From an uncultured Eubacterium sp. (GTDB lineage Bacteria > Bacillota > Clostridia > Lachnospirales > Lachnospiraceae): a stretch of 56,173 nucleotides of DNA. Shown piece after piece: positions 45,220 through 55,034 of the stretch (its first letter is position 1; each line of letters opens with the position of its first letter). A program made the translations under genes and the position numbers. The stretch is taken from positions 1 to 56,173 of the forward strand of contig CAMDYG010000016.1 of assembly GCA_945910225.1 (NCBI GenBank), read 5' to 3'. The notes under the pieces were generated by a model, which worked only from the letters and a program-made list of their open reading frames with translations, was not told the origin of the DNA and searched no databases.

Positions 45220-46182
45220 ATGATATACTATATTGCCAACACAAGTTATACCAACATTATTACATTTGTAAGTATACTGTTTGCATTTGCCTTTACTGTT
45301 GCAGCAATCTGCCTTGGAAAGAATATTCTTCCACGCGATGCCGGCCGTGCATATGCAATCAATGGAAGTAAATCTGTCGGAAAACCTCGTGGTGCCGGTA
45401 TGATATTCATCCTTACGTTCACATTGACATGTGCTTTATTTGTTAACCTGAGTGCTGAACTTATTATTTACCTCATCCTCATTCTTGCTGCAATGTTAAG
45501 CGGTTATCTGGATGACAGTGCATCTTCTCCATGGGGCAATCTAAAAAAAGGTCTTATTGATCTTGCTATTTCAGTTATGGCTGCTGTAACATACCTGCAC
45601 TATAACCCTAATACATTTGATCTTGCATTCTTTGGCAAGACTGTTACTCTTAATCCTATAATATATGCCATTCTGATCGTAATACTTATATGGGTAAGCA
45701 TTAATGTTACTAACTGTTCAGACGGAGTAGACGGATTATGTGGAACACTTTCAGTTGTAACTCTGTCAACTGTATATGTATTATTCAGAACATTTGATAT
45801 TGAACCATCATACAGACATACTGTACTTATTATGGTTGTATGTATACTTGGATATCTGTGGTTTAATGCATCACCTAGTAAGTTGCTTATGGGAGATGCC
45901 GGTTCAAGAGCTATTGGAATATTTATAGCATTTACATTCCTTAAACTGCATGCTCCACTGCTTTATATCCCAATGGCACTAATTCTCATACTTGATGGCG
46001 GTCTTGGTCTTATTAAAGTTTCATTCATGAGATTTCTTCATATTAACCTCATGAAGAATCTTCGTACACCTATACATGATCATATGAGAAAGAACAAAGA
46101 CTGGTCTGATACACAGGTTGTATTCAGATTTACAATTGTACAGATTATCATAGGTCTTGCAGTTATCTATGGATTAATGTAA
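45220..46182 (+). CDS. MraY/WecA-family phospho-sugar transferase
   Basis: This 320-residue polytopic protein has about ten membrane helices. It belongs to the polyprenyl-phosphate N-acetylhexosamine-1-phosphate transferase family. Visible motifs are LSGYLDDSASSPWG (catalytic DD), NVTNCSDGVDGLCGT, LLMGDAGSRAIG and RTPIHDHMRKNKDWSDTQVVFRF. The last corresponds to the MraY loop that normally reads PIHHHFE, so it is closest to MraY but with His-to-Asp and other changes. It stands alone, away from any mur cluster, so it may be a second MraY-like enzyme with altered specificity. AAGGAGA precedes the ATG by 11 nt. Confidence 0.88.
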   Translation: MIYYIANTSYTNIITFVSILFAFAFTVAAICLGKNILPRDAGRAYAINGSKSVGKPRGAGMIFILTFTLTCALFVNLSAELIIYLILILAAMLSGYLDDSASSPWGNLKKGLIDLAISVMAAVTYLHYNPNTFDLAFFGKTVTLNPIIYAILIVILIWVSINVTNCSDGVDGLCGTLSVVTLSTVYVLFRTFDIEPSYRHTVLIMVVCILGYLWFNASPSKLLMGDAGSRAIGIFIAFTFLKLHAPLLYIPMALILILDGGLGLIKVSFMRFLHINLMKNLRTPIHDHMRKNKDWSDTQVVFRFTIVQIIIGLAVIYGLM

Positions 46183-46208
46183 CACTGGCTAATATATCTG
46201 ACACATAC

Positions 46209-46255
46209 AAAACAGGAGATACACATCATTGATATGATAGTGTATCTCCTGTTTT
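46209..46255. terminator. Bidirectional terminator, MraY-like/exonuclease
   Basis: A 16-bp stem with A4/T4 ends (46209-46224 with 46240-46255) plus an inner 5-bp stem lies between two convergent genes. Confidence 0.85.
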
Positions 46256-46262
46256 ACATTCA

Positions 46263-47246
46263 TTATTCATCATCAGGCTCATTCTGCTTAACCAGCTTAT
46301 CAGCCTGTCTTCGTCTTCTCCTGTGTTCGCGCTCCTTTATCTGGCGTTCATATATCTTTAATGCGCCGTTCTCATCTGTACGCTTCATAATTCTTATGGC
46401 ATAATATTTACCATTCTCACTCTGCTTTACCCTGAACCGGCCTTTTATTAGTCCATGTTCATCACATGTGAATAGTCCATAATAACTCTTGGAATTAGTT
46501 GCAAACCACTTCACTGTCCTTGTCATAGGCTTTCCACACAGAAAACACCTGCACGCTCTTACAGTTCTGTCAGTTGCCGCTTTATCCCTTGTTGCAAATC
46601 CTTTAGATACATATTTCTCATATGTTCCAAAATTAAGATACACTTCATCCTTTCTTGTCTCTGGTATAACAAATGTATCTATGCTGCAAAACTTCTTTAC
46701 ATTATCAAAATCAAGCGTTTTCATTATCTTAGCCGTATACCTTGCATCACTCATTGCTGAATGATAATGTTCGTCGCCTGTTATTCCCTGCTCATCTATT
46801 GCAGACTTAAGATTCATGCGTGTTTTGCCATCTGAAAAGTTAATACTATACAGCTTCTGCAGATCCAGATATAACAATGGCTTTGGAAATGTCTCTTTTA
46901 CATTGTAATAGCTCATATTCCTTCTTAACTCAGTAATATCCATGCTTCCCCATGTAACAAATATATAATCTGTTCCACACCATTCGAGAAATTCAGTCAC
47001 ACCAGATACAAAATCTATACCATTATCAAGATCCTTTTCTGTAATCCCAAGAATCTTTTTTACAGTGTTCTGGAGTCTTGTATATACTCTTGGCTTAATG
47101 ATACACTGCCATTCATCTATTATATCAAGTTGTTCATTAACCTTAGCCGCACCTATCTGTATAATCTCAAAAGGGAAATGTTCCTCAGAAAATTGTTTTC
47201 CCCTGGCACTTTGATTCCACTCAAGATCCATAACAATATAGTTCAT
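46263..47246 (-). CDS. DEDDh 3'-5' exonuclease (KapD/epsilon-like) with C-terminal extension
   Basis: The 327-residue product begins with an exonuclease domain: DLEWN (motif I with the catalytic Asp and Glu), TWGSMDITELRRN (motif II) and HSAMSDARYTAKI (motif III, DEDDh type). Relatives degrade RNA or DNA from the 3' end. Residues about 200-290 contain a CFLCGKPM pair and a CDEH motif that could form a zinc ribbon. The C terminus is highly basic (RRRRRQ). The start at 47246 has GGGG 9 nt upstream; the earlier ATG at 47252 is only 3 nt from it. Substrate unknown. Confidence 0.87.
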   Translation of the reverse strand: MNYIVMDLEWNQSARGKQFSEEHFPFEIIQIGAAKVNEQLDIIDEWQCIIKPRVYTRLQNTVKKILGITEKDLDNGIDFVSGVTEFLEWCGTDYIFVTWGSMDITELRRNMSYYNVKETFPKPLLYLDLQKLYSINFSDGKTRMNLKSAIDEQGITGDEHYHSAMSDARYTAKIMKTLDFDNVKKFCSIDTFVIPETRKDEVYLNFGTYEKYVSKGFATRDKAATDRTVRACRCFLCGKPMTRTVKWFATNSKSYYGLFTCDEHGLIKGRFRVKQSENGKYYAIRIMKRTDENGALKIYERQIKEREHRRRRRQADKLVKQNEPDDE

Positions 47247-47305
47247 AAACATTATCCCCTGTTACTTTTTCTAATCTCGTGATATCTATCTATTAGAGCA
47301 ATCCT

Positions 47306-47334
47306 ATTATAGCGTGTATAATGTCAGATGTCGA
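47306..47334 (-). promoter_or_regulatory. Possible promoter of the exonuclease gene
   Basis: TCGACA (47329-47334) and a perfect TATAAT (47306-47311) on the minus strand have a 17-nt spacer, about 60 nt before the ATG. Confidence 0.5.
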
Positions 47335-47374
47335 TGTTTTTTACTATGAATACATCCCCCTTAATATATACTGG

Positions 47375-47620
47375 TTATTCTGTTATACTCCGGTAATATT
47401 CCAGGGATGTTTCAATAATTTCCGACAGCCGATCAATTTGTGACTGATCATGCTTTGCATACTCATTTATTAAATACCTTGTGTCAACAAGTATTCCTAA
47501 ACTCTCTCTATTCTGTGGTATTCCATAATCTTTAGTATTCAGAATGGAATACTTTAAATCACCATAGCCAGCAAAGCCTTCAAACACTCTTATTTCCTCG
47601 TGTTGCTTAAGTTTGTTCAT
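47375..47620 (-). pseudogene. Internally deleted DNA (cytosine-5) methyltransferase remnant
   Basis: This 81-residue frame opens with RVFEGFAGYG, the SAM-binding motif I of C5-cytosine methyltransferases. Directly after it comes LNTKDYGIPQNRE, which is motif VIII, and then a C-terminal segment. Motifs IV (PCQ) and VI (ENV), normally between these, and the usual 300-400 residue length are missing. An in-frame internal deletion is the simplest reading. It lies downstream of tRNA-Arg and its terminator, a common integration site, so it probably remains from a lost phage or integrative element. It could be expressed but cannot be an active methyltransferase. Confidence 0.72.
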
Positions 47621-47663
47621 TACTTTTGATTGTAATTTAACTGCCCTGCAATGCACATAAAAA

Positions 47664-47691
47664 AGCAGCAACGATTCCCATCGCCACTGCT
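47664..47691 (-). terminator. Terminator of tRNA-Arg
   Basis: A 12-bp stem (47664-47675 with 47680-47691), including G-U pairs in minus-strand RNA, has a 4-nt loop and is followed by six T residues. It ends the tRNA transcript before the methyltransferase remnant. Confidence 0.82.
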
Positions 47692-47710
47692 TATCACTTC
47701 TTAATATAAA

Positions 47711-47782
47711 TGTTCCCACCCAGAGTCGAACTGGGGATTGAGACTTAGGAGGTCCCCGTTATATCCACTTAACTATGAGAAC
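47711..47782 (-). tRNA. tRNA-Arg (anticodon CCT)
   Basis: This 72-nt cloverleaf has an acceptor stem GTTCTCA/TGGGAAC, anticodon stem GGGAC/GTCTC with loop CTCCTAA (anticodon CCT, reads AGG) and T-arm AGTTCGACT. The discriminator is A, and CCA is not encoded. Confidence 0.92.
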
Positions 47783-47866
47783 AACTTGGTTGAACACCAT
47801 GAAAGATTTTACCACAAATAACGCATAAGGTCAATGACAGGCAGTCATTCTCACACATACCAAAAA

Positions 47867-47897
47867 TCCGGGAGGCAGATACAATCTGCCTCCCGGA
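47867..47897 (-). terminator. Terminator of the dCache chemoreceptor gene
   Basis: A perfect 14-bp G+C-rich stem (47867-47880 with 47884-47897) with a 3-nt loop is followed by T5 on the minus strand, 26 nt after the chemoreceptor stop. Confidence 0.92.
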
Positions 47898-47923
47898 AAA
47901 AACACATTTTACTTTATTATTGA

Positions 47924-49993
47924 TTAATTCAGCTTAAACTTATTAATTGCCTCTTTAAGTGCAGCTGCAATTTCATCAAGTTCAACTGTAAACTGATTAA
48001 GGTCATGCATTGTCTGCTCAACATCTACTGCTGATGCTGTAACCTCTTCTGATGCGGCTGCTGTTTCAGTAGCTACTGCTGCAACATCCTCCATCTTGCT
48101 TACAACATTATTTCTGTTAGTATCCATTGCCTCATTAAGTTCAGTAATGTTATCAAGACCTTCCTTAAGAGCATTAACAGAATCAGATATTGTGTTAAAC
48201 AATTCCTTGGCATCCTTAATAGATACATTCTGTTCCTCTATAATCTCAACAGACTCATCCATTGTCTGCTCAACCTGTGCTGACTTAACACTGATTTCAT
48301 TAACAATCTGCTTAATCTCATCAGTTGACTGCTGAGACTGCTCTGCAAGCTTTCTGATTTCATCAGCAACTACTGCAAATCCCTTACCGCTTTCACCTGC
48401 TCTTGCTGCCTCGATTGAAGCATTAAGTGATAACAGGTTAGTCTGCTCAGTAATTTCTGTAATAGCATCTGATATGAAATTAATCTTCTCAATACTGCTT
48501 ACCATCTCTGATACAACAGTCTTAGAAATCTTAGAGTTATCAATTGAACGCTGTCCCTTAGTTATAAGTTCATCAACAATTGCAAGACCCTTGTTACTAA
48601 GCTTCTGTGTCTCAACAGACATATCACTTATGTCTGATACATATGCCTTGGTTTCCTTTAATCTGTCTGCCAGATTCTCAACCTCTGCAGTTGCAGTCTG
48701 GGTACTGTCAGCCTGTCCTGATGCACCAACAGCCACACTCTGTATAGCCTCTGAAACCTGTCCTACTGTCTCTGTTGTTGACTTAGAAACTCCAGCAATC
48801 TTGGCAGATGAACCAACAATGATTCCACTCTTTTCCTCAACGCCCTTGATCAATACTGAAATATTATCAACCATGTCATTGAAGTTGTTCTCAAGATCTC
48901 CAAATTCATTCTTCTTCTTAACTTCAATTCTGTCTGTAAGGTCTCCTCCTGCAACAGCCTTCATAACACCAGAAACCTTCTTGATTTCCTTAGTCATAGA
49001 ACCTGTTACTATAAGAGCTATTGCAATACCAATAACAAACGCAACGATACTGAATATAACAGTATTATTAATCATCTTATTAACAGTTGAAGATGTTTCT
49101 TTAGAACTTACAAATCCAACTAAAGTCCATCCTGTAACAGCATCCTTTGATGATACAATATGTACATTCTCTCCATTAATCTTCTCATCAAAAGAAAATG
49201 CCTTATCATAATCCTCTTCTGAAAGTCCGTTAATATTATTCCAGAACTTAAGATTAGAAACAGAATCAGTTACATACTTGTTATTATCATTATCTACAAG
49301 AATATTACCATCCTCATCAACGAGAATAACAAATCCAGTATTAAGAAGTCCTATACTCTGCACGAAATCTGTAATCTCAGAAAAATCAATATGCATACCA
49401 ACAGTTCCATAGTTAGTACCATCTGAATGTTTTATTTCCTGTGATACAGTAATAATTGTTGTATCAAAATCCTTGCTGTAGTATGGCTTAGAAAAATATG
49501 CATAAATGCTGTTTCTTGCCTTAAGACCCTGACAGTCTGTATACCACACTTCTTTAGTTCTGTCTACGCCATTAGTAAGGTCACCCTTACTTGTAGTCTT
49601 TCCTGTGTCAGGATTAAGTTCTGCCCATCCTGTGATTTCAAGATCTGTATTAGTAGCAAAAAATGCTCTTTCTGCTCCATTAGTTACCTTGACAGATGCA
49701 ATAAGAGAATCCCTTACTGCCTTGACATTATCATCTAATGTTCCCTGATCCTCAAGATGCTTAACCTCATTCTTTCTTGTAAGCAGATCTACTGGCTGTG
49801 ACAATGTCTTTAAATATGTCGTAAACTGCTTCTGCGCCTCATTCAAAGTCTGTTCACTCGTTACATTCATATTCTTTTCCATTGAAGATGTAGTCGTAGT
49901 GATTGAACTTACCATAAGCAGTCCAATCGGAATTGTAATAGCTACAATGAAAAATAAAACGAGCTGAAAGCCTAATTTTCCGAAAAATTTCAT
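47924..49993 (-). CDS. Methyl-accepting chemotaxis protein with dCache sensor
   Basis: This 689-residue chemoreceptor has membrane helices at about 9-32 and 307-330. Between them is a long extracellular double-Cache sensor (about 35-300) that includes [15 protein letters not shown] and [16 protein letters not shown] follows (about 330-385), then the signalling domain with the tip [22 protein letters not shown]. dCache sensors bind amino acids, sugars or other small ligands; the ligand is unknown. GGAGG precedes the ATG. The promoter would lie in the 160-bp gap before DUF3881 and looks sigma-A-like rather than sigma-28. Confidence 0.94.
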   Translation of the reverse strand: MKFFGKLGFQLVLFFIVAITIPIGLLMVSSITTTTSSMEKNMNVTSEQTLNEAQKQFTTYLKTLSQPVDLLTRKNEVKHLEDQGTLDDNVKAVRDSLIASVKVTNGAERAFFATNTDLEITGWAELNPDTGKTTSKGDLTNGVDRTKEVWYTDCQGLKARNSIYAYFSKPYYSKDFDTTIITVSQEIKHSDGTNYGTVGMHIDFSEITDFVQSIGLLNTGFVILVDEDGNILVDNDNNKYVTDSVSNLKFWNNINGLSEEDYDKAFSFDEKINGENVHIVSSKDAVTGWTLVGFVSSKETSSTVNKMINNTVIFSIVAFVIGIAIALIVTGSMTKEIKKVSGVMKAVAGGDLTDRIEVKKKNEFGDLENNFNDMVDNISVLIKGVEEKSGIIVGSSAKIAGVSKSTTETVGQVSEAIQSVAVGASGQADSTQTATAEVENLADRLKETKAYVSDISDMSVETQKLSNKGLAIVDELITKGQRSIDNSKISKTVVSEMVSSIEKINFISDAITEITEQTNLLSLNASIEAARAGESGKGFAVVADEIRKLAEQSQQSTDEIKQIVNEISVKSAQVEQTMDESVEIIEEQNVSIKDAKELFNTISDSVNALKEGLDNITELNEAMDTNRNNVVSKMEDVAAVATETAAASEEVTASAVDVEQTMHDLNQFTVELDEIAAALKEAINKFKLN

Positions 49994-50153
49994 AGCTAAC
50001 CCTCCTGCTATTAATATTTAATTGACATTTCTTTGTTCACGATATGTCTTGCTAACATATTACCATATATTACATAATATGTAAATTTCTATATTGTAAA
50101 CAATCTTTTGACACATTGCACAATTATAGACATACATAAGCATGATATTTAAC

Positions 50154-51074
50154 CTATTCTGTAAATCTCACATTTCCCTGCAACCATATCTGACCCTTGA
50201 ATCGTCTTCCTACAGCCGGTTCTCCCATAAGATGAAGCTTATTAATAGCAAGTGTTATTACAAGACTGTTACATTCCACAACCATTATATATATCTTTTC
50301 GCCTGTATATATATTCTCCTCTTCTTGAAGCTCCAGTATTTCTCCAATAACCGAATACTGGTCACATTCCACGCCACAAGGCATAAATGTAGAATCTACT
50401 ATTGTAAAAACATCTTCCTTCATAATTCTCTGGGACAGCTCATTATATGTATCAATATCTTCTATCGTAAGACTCTCTATTGCATCTTCATCACCATTCT
50501 TGGCGGCCTGTATAAGCTTCCGTCTTGTTATATCATCCTCTTTAGACTTCTTCGTCTTCTCCTTCTTAATAGGAAACATAATTATTCCACCTAAAGACAA
50601 TGCTGTTAACGAAACCTTTTTATTCTTTATTGGCTTTGTGTTCACTTCATTTTTAATATCTGGATTATATTCAAGTGCAGGAAAATCCTTTCCACTATAC
50701 AGGTATTCCAGATAATCCATAACATTCTGCAAATAAAATATAAGAGTTACACCCGTCTTTAACTCATCACATATAACTGCATATGATTCCTTATCAAGAT
50801 GCCTTTCAATTGTCATCTCTTCATTATCACTTAATGTCTTTCCTACGGTAAACGGAAAATAATATTCATATATAAATTCATCTTCCTGAAATCTTCCATA
50901 AACATAAAGTCCGGTTGAATTACTTAAGCGCAAGATAATAACGCCACGATTCAGTTTCTCGTGGCGTATTACAAATCCTTCTTTTATGCTTTCTTTTATT
51001 CCTGTCTGTATAAAACTCTCTTCAGCCTCAGATGAAAAACTATCAAATCCAAGTGCTCTTACATATAAATTCAT
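50154..51074 (-). CDS. DUF3881-family protein
   Basis: This 306-residue protein begins MNLYVRALGFDSFSS and matches the DUF3881 family of Lachnospiraceae and relatives. It is a soluble alpha/beta protein with a Lys-rich linker (about 165-185) and no catalytic motif I recognise. GGAG precedes the ATG. It starts 16 nt after the HD-GYP gene and is probably in the same operon, suggesting a link to cyclic di-GMP or motility, which is inference. Confidence 0.8.
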   Translation of the reverse strand: MNLYVRALGFDSFSSEAEESFIQTGIKESIKEGFVIRHEKLNRGVIILRLSNSTGLYVYGRFQEDEFIYEYYFPFTVGKTLSDNEEMTIERHLDKESYAVICDELKTGVTLIFYLQNVMDYLEYLYSGKDFPALEYNPDIKNEVNTKPIKNKKVSLTALSLGGIIMFPIKKEKTKKSKEDDITRRKLIQAAKNGDEDAIESLTIEDIDTYNELSQRIMKEDVFTIVDSTFMPCGVECDQYSVIGEILELQEEENIYTGEKIYIMVVECNSLVITLAINKLHLMGEPAVGRRFKGQIWLQGNVRFTE

Positions 51075-51090
51075 AAGCTGCTCCGGTAAA

Positions 51091-52179
51091 TTATTCTGTA
51101 TCTACTATAAACATAGTAAGCTGCTTTAAAAGATTATATTCCACATTCTCTTTGTAAGGCGTTCCGTCTGCATGTTCCGTCATTATTATAACCGGTCTGT
51201 CTGCTGACTCCTTATTCTGTCTTACAACAATTCCCTTTTCACCTGAATTAGTATATACAACACATCCAACCGGGTATGCTGCAACTGATTCAAGGAACTT
51301 GGCTGTAATTGTAGGGTCATACTTTATTCCAGCATGCACCTTGATATATTCAATAGCCTCATATATCTTCATTTTCTCATTTCCAATGCCGCTGATAAGG
51401 CTGTCAAAGTCATCACATATTGAAACAAGCTTCACTTCCGACTTAAGTCTGTCGCCCTTGTGCTGGAAAGGATATCCCGAACCATCAACTCTTTCATGAT
51501 GAAATAATACTATCTCTTTCGCAACATCAGGAAGCCATGCCTCATCCTGAAGCGAACTATATCCAAATATAGTATGTTTCTTATATTCTACAGCATCTTT
51601 AGCTGACATCTTATCTTCATTAATATTGATATATGGCACATTAATATATCTTAATCCAATATCATGCAATATAGCTCCCATTGCCACATTATGTACCTGT
51701 TTATCACTCATCTTCAATCTCAGTGCCATTATAGTAGACAGCGCACACACATTAATGCAATGAGTATACATATCTGTACTTACATTTCTGATCTCAGTAA
51801 TATTATTAATTACTTCTGGTTCAGACAAAACAGAATCAAGTATTCTCTGTGCCTCTTCGACTATAACCTTTAATTCTTCGTTATGCTTATAAATATGTTT
51901 CTCAAGAATCCTTTTAACAACCTGTCTGGAATTATAAGCTGTCTGCTCAACCTTATAAGGATATTCTTCCGTCTCAGCAGGCATATCCTTATTATCAGTA
52001 CTGACTCCCTCTTTCTCATCCTTTATATAAACAGTCTTCGTTCCAAGATTTCTTACTCTCCTGATAATCCCATCTGTTAATGCAACGTCAGCATGAATAA
52101 GAACCGCATCCCCCTGCGATAATATAGGAAGAGCCAATATATCATTTTCTTTTAGATTATCAACGCTAACCTGTTTCAT
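51091..52179 (-). CDS. HD-GYP cyclic di-GMP phosphodiesterase
   Basis: This 362-residue protein has a short N-terminal DUF3391-like region (about 1-60) and an HD-GYP domain (about 125-300). Metal and signature motifs are H140, HDIG at 172-175, HTIFGY at 202-207 and HHERVDGSGYP at 227-237, where the GYP triad is complete. It should hydrolyse cyclic di-GMP. The start at 52179 follows GGAG by 6 nt; two earlier in-frame ATGs lack such a signal. Probably co-transcribed with the DUF3881 gene and possibly antagonistic to the GGDEF protein at 20.6 kb. Confidence 0.92.
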   Translation of the reverse strand: MKQVSVDNLKENDILALPILSQGDAVLIHADVALTDGIIRRVRNLGTKTVYIKDEKEGVSTDNKDMPAETEEYPYKVEQTAYNSRQVVKRILEKHIYKHNEELKVIVEEAQRILDSVLSEPEVINNITEIRNVSTDMYTHCINVCALSTIMALRLKMSDKQVHNVAMGAILHDIGLRYINVPYININEDKMSAKDAVEYKKHTIFGYSSLQDEAWLPDVAKEIVLFHHERVDGSGYPFQHKGDRLKSEVKLVSICDDFDSLISGIGNEKMKIYEAIEYIKVHAGIKYDPTITAKFLESVAAYPVGCVVYTNSGEKGIVVRQNKESADRPVIIMTEHADGTPYKENVEYNLLKQLTMFIVDTE

Positions 52180-52299
52180 ACTCTGCTCCATTCTTAATAA
52201 AACAATTGCCAACCCTCTGGTTCATAGCTAAAAGATAGCATATTTTCAACAAATTTACAATGAAATGAAAAGTATTAACATTCATATTCTTATATTCTG

Positions 52300-52328
52300 T
52301 TGACTTATAATAATAATGGTGTTATATT
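52300..52328 (+). promoter_or_regulatory. Sigma-A promoter of adhE
   Basis: TTGACT (52300-52305) and TATATT (52323-52328) have a 17-nt spacer; the start should be near 52335, overlapping the Rex-like site. Confidence 0.68.
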
Positions 52329-52332
52329 GACA

Positions 52333-52350
52333 TTGTTAAAATATTATCAA
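52333..52350 (+). promoter_or_regulatory. Rex-like operator of adhE
   Basis: TTGTTAAAATATTATCAA matches the Rex consensus TTGTTAANNNNTTAACAA with one difference in the defined positions. It covers the predicted transcription start. The adhE gene is a well-known Rex target in Clostridia. Confidence 0.78.
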
Positions 52351-52386
52351 TCATTATTACACGTATTAAATTATGGAGGAAATGTT

Positions 52387-55002
52387 ATGTCAAAGAATCT
52401 TACTGAGAATTACCCAATTGTTGACACAGTAGAAGCCCTTGAAGAAAGGCTTGCTGGTGTTCGTGAGGCACAACGCATCTTCGCAACTTATACACAGGAG
52501 CAGGTAGATAAAATATTCACTGCTGCTGCACTCGCTGCTAATAAAGCAAGAATACCTCTTGCAAAACTCGCAGTTGAAGAAACTGGTATGGGAATTGTAG
52601 AAGATAAGGTTATCAAGAACCATTATGCCTCAGAATACATTTACAATGCTTACAGAGATACTAAGACATGTGGCGTCATTGAAGAAGATAAGTCTTATGG
52701 TATCAAGAAGATTGCTGAACCTATCGGCGTTGTTGCTGCCGTAATTCCAACAACTAACCCTACTTCAACAGCTATTTTCAAGACTCTTATATCTCTTAAG
52801 ACAAGAAATGGTATTATCATAAGTCCACATCCACGTGCCAAGAAATCCACAATAGCAGCAGCTAAGGTTGTTCTTGAAGCCGCTGTTGCAGCTGGTGCAC
52901 CTGAAGGAATCATTGGCTGGATAGATGTTCCTTCACTTGGACTTACAGATACACTTATGAAGGAAGCAGACATTATCTTAGCTACAGGTGGTCCTGGAAT
53001 GGTTAAGGCTGCTTACTCTTCTGGAAAGCCTGCACTTGGCGTAGGTGCTGGTAATACACCTGCTATTATTGATGAATCAGCAGATGTAATACTTGCAGTC
53101 AATTCAATTATTCATTCAAAGACATTTGACAATGGTATGATATGTGCTTCTGAACAGTCAGTAATTGTTGACAAGAAGGTTTACAAGGCTGTTAAAGAAG
53201 AATTCTCATACAGAGGATGCTACTTCCTTAACAAGAGCGAGACAGAAAAGGTAAGAAAGACAATTATCATCAATGGCGCTCTTAATGCAAAAATCGTAGG
53301 TCAAAAAGCACATACAATCGCGGCTCTTGCAGGTGTTACTGTTCCTGAAGAAACCAAGATTCTTATCGGCGAGGTTACATCTGTAGACCTTTCAGAAGAA
53401 TTTGCACACGAAAAGTTATCACCTGTTCTTGCCATGTACAAGGCAGAGGATTTTGAAGATGCACTTTCTAAGGCTGAACATCTTATTGCTGATGGCGGAT
53501 TCGGTCATACATCTTCTCTTTATATTAATGTTGAGACTCAGTCAGACAAGATTGCTGAATTCTCTGAAAGAATGAAGACTTGCCGCTGCCTTATCAATAC
53601 ACCTTCATCTCATGGTGGCATCGGCGACCTCTACAACTTCAAGATGGCTCCTTCTCTTACACTTGGCTGCGGCTCATGGGGCGGCAACTCAGTATCTGAA
53701 AATGTTGGAGTAAAGCATCTGCTTAATGTAAAGACTGTTGCTGAGAGGAGAGAAAATATGCTTTGGTTTAGAGCACCTGAGAAGGTTTACTTTAAGAAGG
53801 GCTGTTTACCTGTTGCCCTTGATGAACTTGGTACTGTAATGGGTAAGAAAAAAGCATTTATCGTTACTGACCAGTTCCTTTATAAGAATGGTTATACCAA
53901 ATGTGTCACAGATAAGTTAGATTCAATGGGAATCATGCATACTACTTTCTATAATGTAGCGCCTGACCCAACACTTGCATGCGCTAAAGAAGGAACAGCA
54001 GCAATGAGACTCTTTGAACCAGATGTAATCATTGCAATCGGCGGTGGTTCTGCAATGGATGCTGCCAAGATTATGTGGGTTATGTATGAACATCCAGAAG
54101 CTGACTTCCTTGATATGGCAATGCGTTTCATGGATATAAGAAAGAGAATATACACATTCCCTAAGATGGGCGAAAAAGCTTACTTTGTTGCTATATCAAC
54201 ATCTTCAGGAACTGGCTCAGAGGTAACACCATTTGCTGTTATTACTGATGAGACAACAGGACAGAAATATCCACTTGCTGATTATGAATTACTTCCTAAG
54301 ATGGCTATTATTGATGCTGATATGCATATGGATCAGCCTAAGGGACTTACAGCAGCTTCTGGTATAGATGCACTTACACATGCACTTGAGGCTTACGCTT
54401 CTATCATGGCAACAGAATATACAGATGGCCTTGCATTACAGGCTATGAAGAATATATTTGAATATCTTCCAGCAGCTTATGAATTAGGCGCACATGACGC
54501 CGTTGCAAGAGAAAAGATGGCTACCGCTTCTACTATGGCTGGTATGGCATTTGCCAATGCATTCCTTGGAGTATGCCACTCACTTGCACATAAGCTTGGT
54601 GCATATCACCACCTTCCACACGGAATTGCTAATGCTCTTCTTATCACTGATGTAATGAGATTCAATGCTGCAGAAGTTCCAACCAAGATGGGAACATTCT
54701 CACAGTATCAGTATCCACATTGCAAGTCCCGTTATGTTGAGTGCGCTAATTTCCTTGGTATTCAGGGTAAAGATGATGATGAGAAATTCGAGAACTTCAT
54801 CAAGGCTATTGAAGAATTAAAGGCTAAAGTAGGAATTAAGAAAACTATTGCAGATTATGGTGTTAAAGAGGAAGACTTCCTTGCAACTCTTGATGAGATG
54901 ACAGAAGCCGCATTTGATGACCAGTGTACTGGTGCTAACCCAAGATATCCTCTTATGAGCGAAATGAAAGCTATGTACTTAAAGGCTTATTATGGTAAAT
55001 AA
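52387..55002 (+). CDS. adhE: Bifunctional acetaldehyde/alcohol dehydrogenase
   Basis: This 871-residue fusion converts acetyl-CoA to acetaldehyde and on to ethanol, using two NADH. The N-terminal aldehyde dehydrogenase domain (1 to about 440) contains IPTTNPTSTAIFK and the catalytic Cys in FDNGMICASEQ (about residue 246). The C-terminal iron alcohol dehydrogenase domain (about 450-871) has AIGGGSAMDAAK and the metal ligands in GIDALTHALEAY, GVCHSLAHKLGAYHHLPHGIANAL. The ATG at 52387 follows GGAGG by 7 nt. Full length is normal, and AdhE of this type forms spirosome filaments. Expression is probably Rex-controlled. A phosphotransferase-like gene follows 32 nt downstream. Confidence 0.97.
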   Translation: MSKNLTENYPIVDTVEALEERLAGVREAQRIFATYTQEQVDKIFTAAALAANKARIPLAKLAVEETGMGIVEDKVIKNHYASEYIYNAYRDTKTCGVIEEDKSYGIKKIAEPIGVVAAVIPTTNPTSTAIFKTLISLKTRNGIIISPHPRAKKSTIAAAKVVLEAAVAAGAPEGIIGWIDVPSLGLTDTLMKEADIILATGGPGMVKAAYSSGKPALGVGAGNTPAIIDESADVILAVNSIIHSKTFDNGMICASEQSVIVDKKVYKAVKEEFSYRGCYFLNKSETEKVRKTIIINGALNAKIVGQKAHTIAALAGVTVPEETKILIGEVTSVDLSEEFAHEKLSPVLAMYKAEDFEDALSKAEHLIADGGFGHTSSLYINVETQSDKIAEFSERMKTCRCLINTPSSHGGIGDLYNFKMAPSLTLGCGSWGGNSVSENVGVKHLLNVKTVAERRENMLWFRAPEKVYFKKGCLPVALDELGTVMGKKKAFIVTDQFLYKNGYTKCVTDKLDSMGIMHTTFYNVAPDPTLACAKEGTAAMRLFEPDVIIAIGGGSAMDAAKIMWVMYEHPEADFLDMAMRFMDIRKRIYTFPKMGEKAYFVAISTSSGTGSEVTPFAVITDETTGQKYPLADYELLPKMAIIDADMHMDQPKGLTAASGIDALTHALEAYASIMATEYTDGLALQAMKNIFEYLPAAYELGAHDAVAREKMATASTMAGMAFANAFLGVCHSLAHKLGAYHHLPHGIANALLITDVMRFNAAEVPTKMGTFSQYQYPHCKSRYVECANFLGIQGKDDDEKFENFIKAIEELKAKVGIKKTIADYGVKEEDFLATLDEMTEAAFDDQCTGANPRYPLMSEMKAMYLKAYYGK

Positions 55003-55034
55003 TCATCATTATATTAAGAAAGGAAACATGTCCT

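Noticed and set aside
48474-49211. 245-codon open frame on the plus strand
   Set aside because: It is antisense to the dCache chemoreceptor; the Ser/Thr/Leu/Ile-rich composition mirrors the chemoreceptor coiled coil, and no ribosome binding site is seen.
49994-50153. Sigma-28 promoter for the dCache chemoreceptor
   Set aside because: No CCGATA-type -10 with a correctly spaced -35 is present; a TTTACA/TAATAT sigma-A-like pair fits better.
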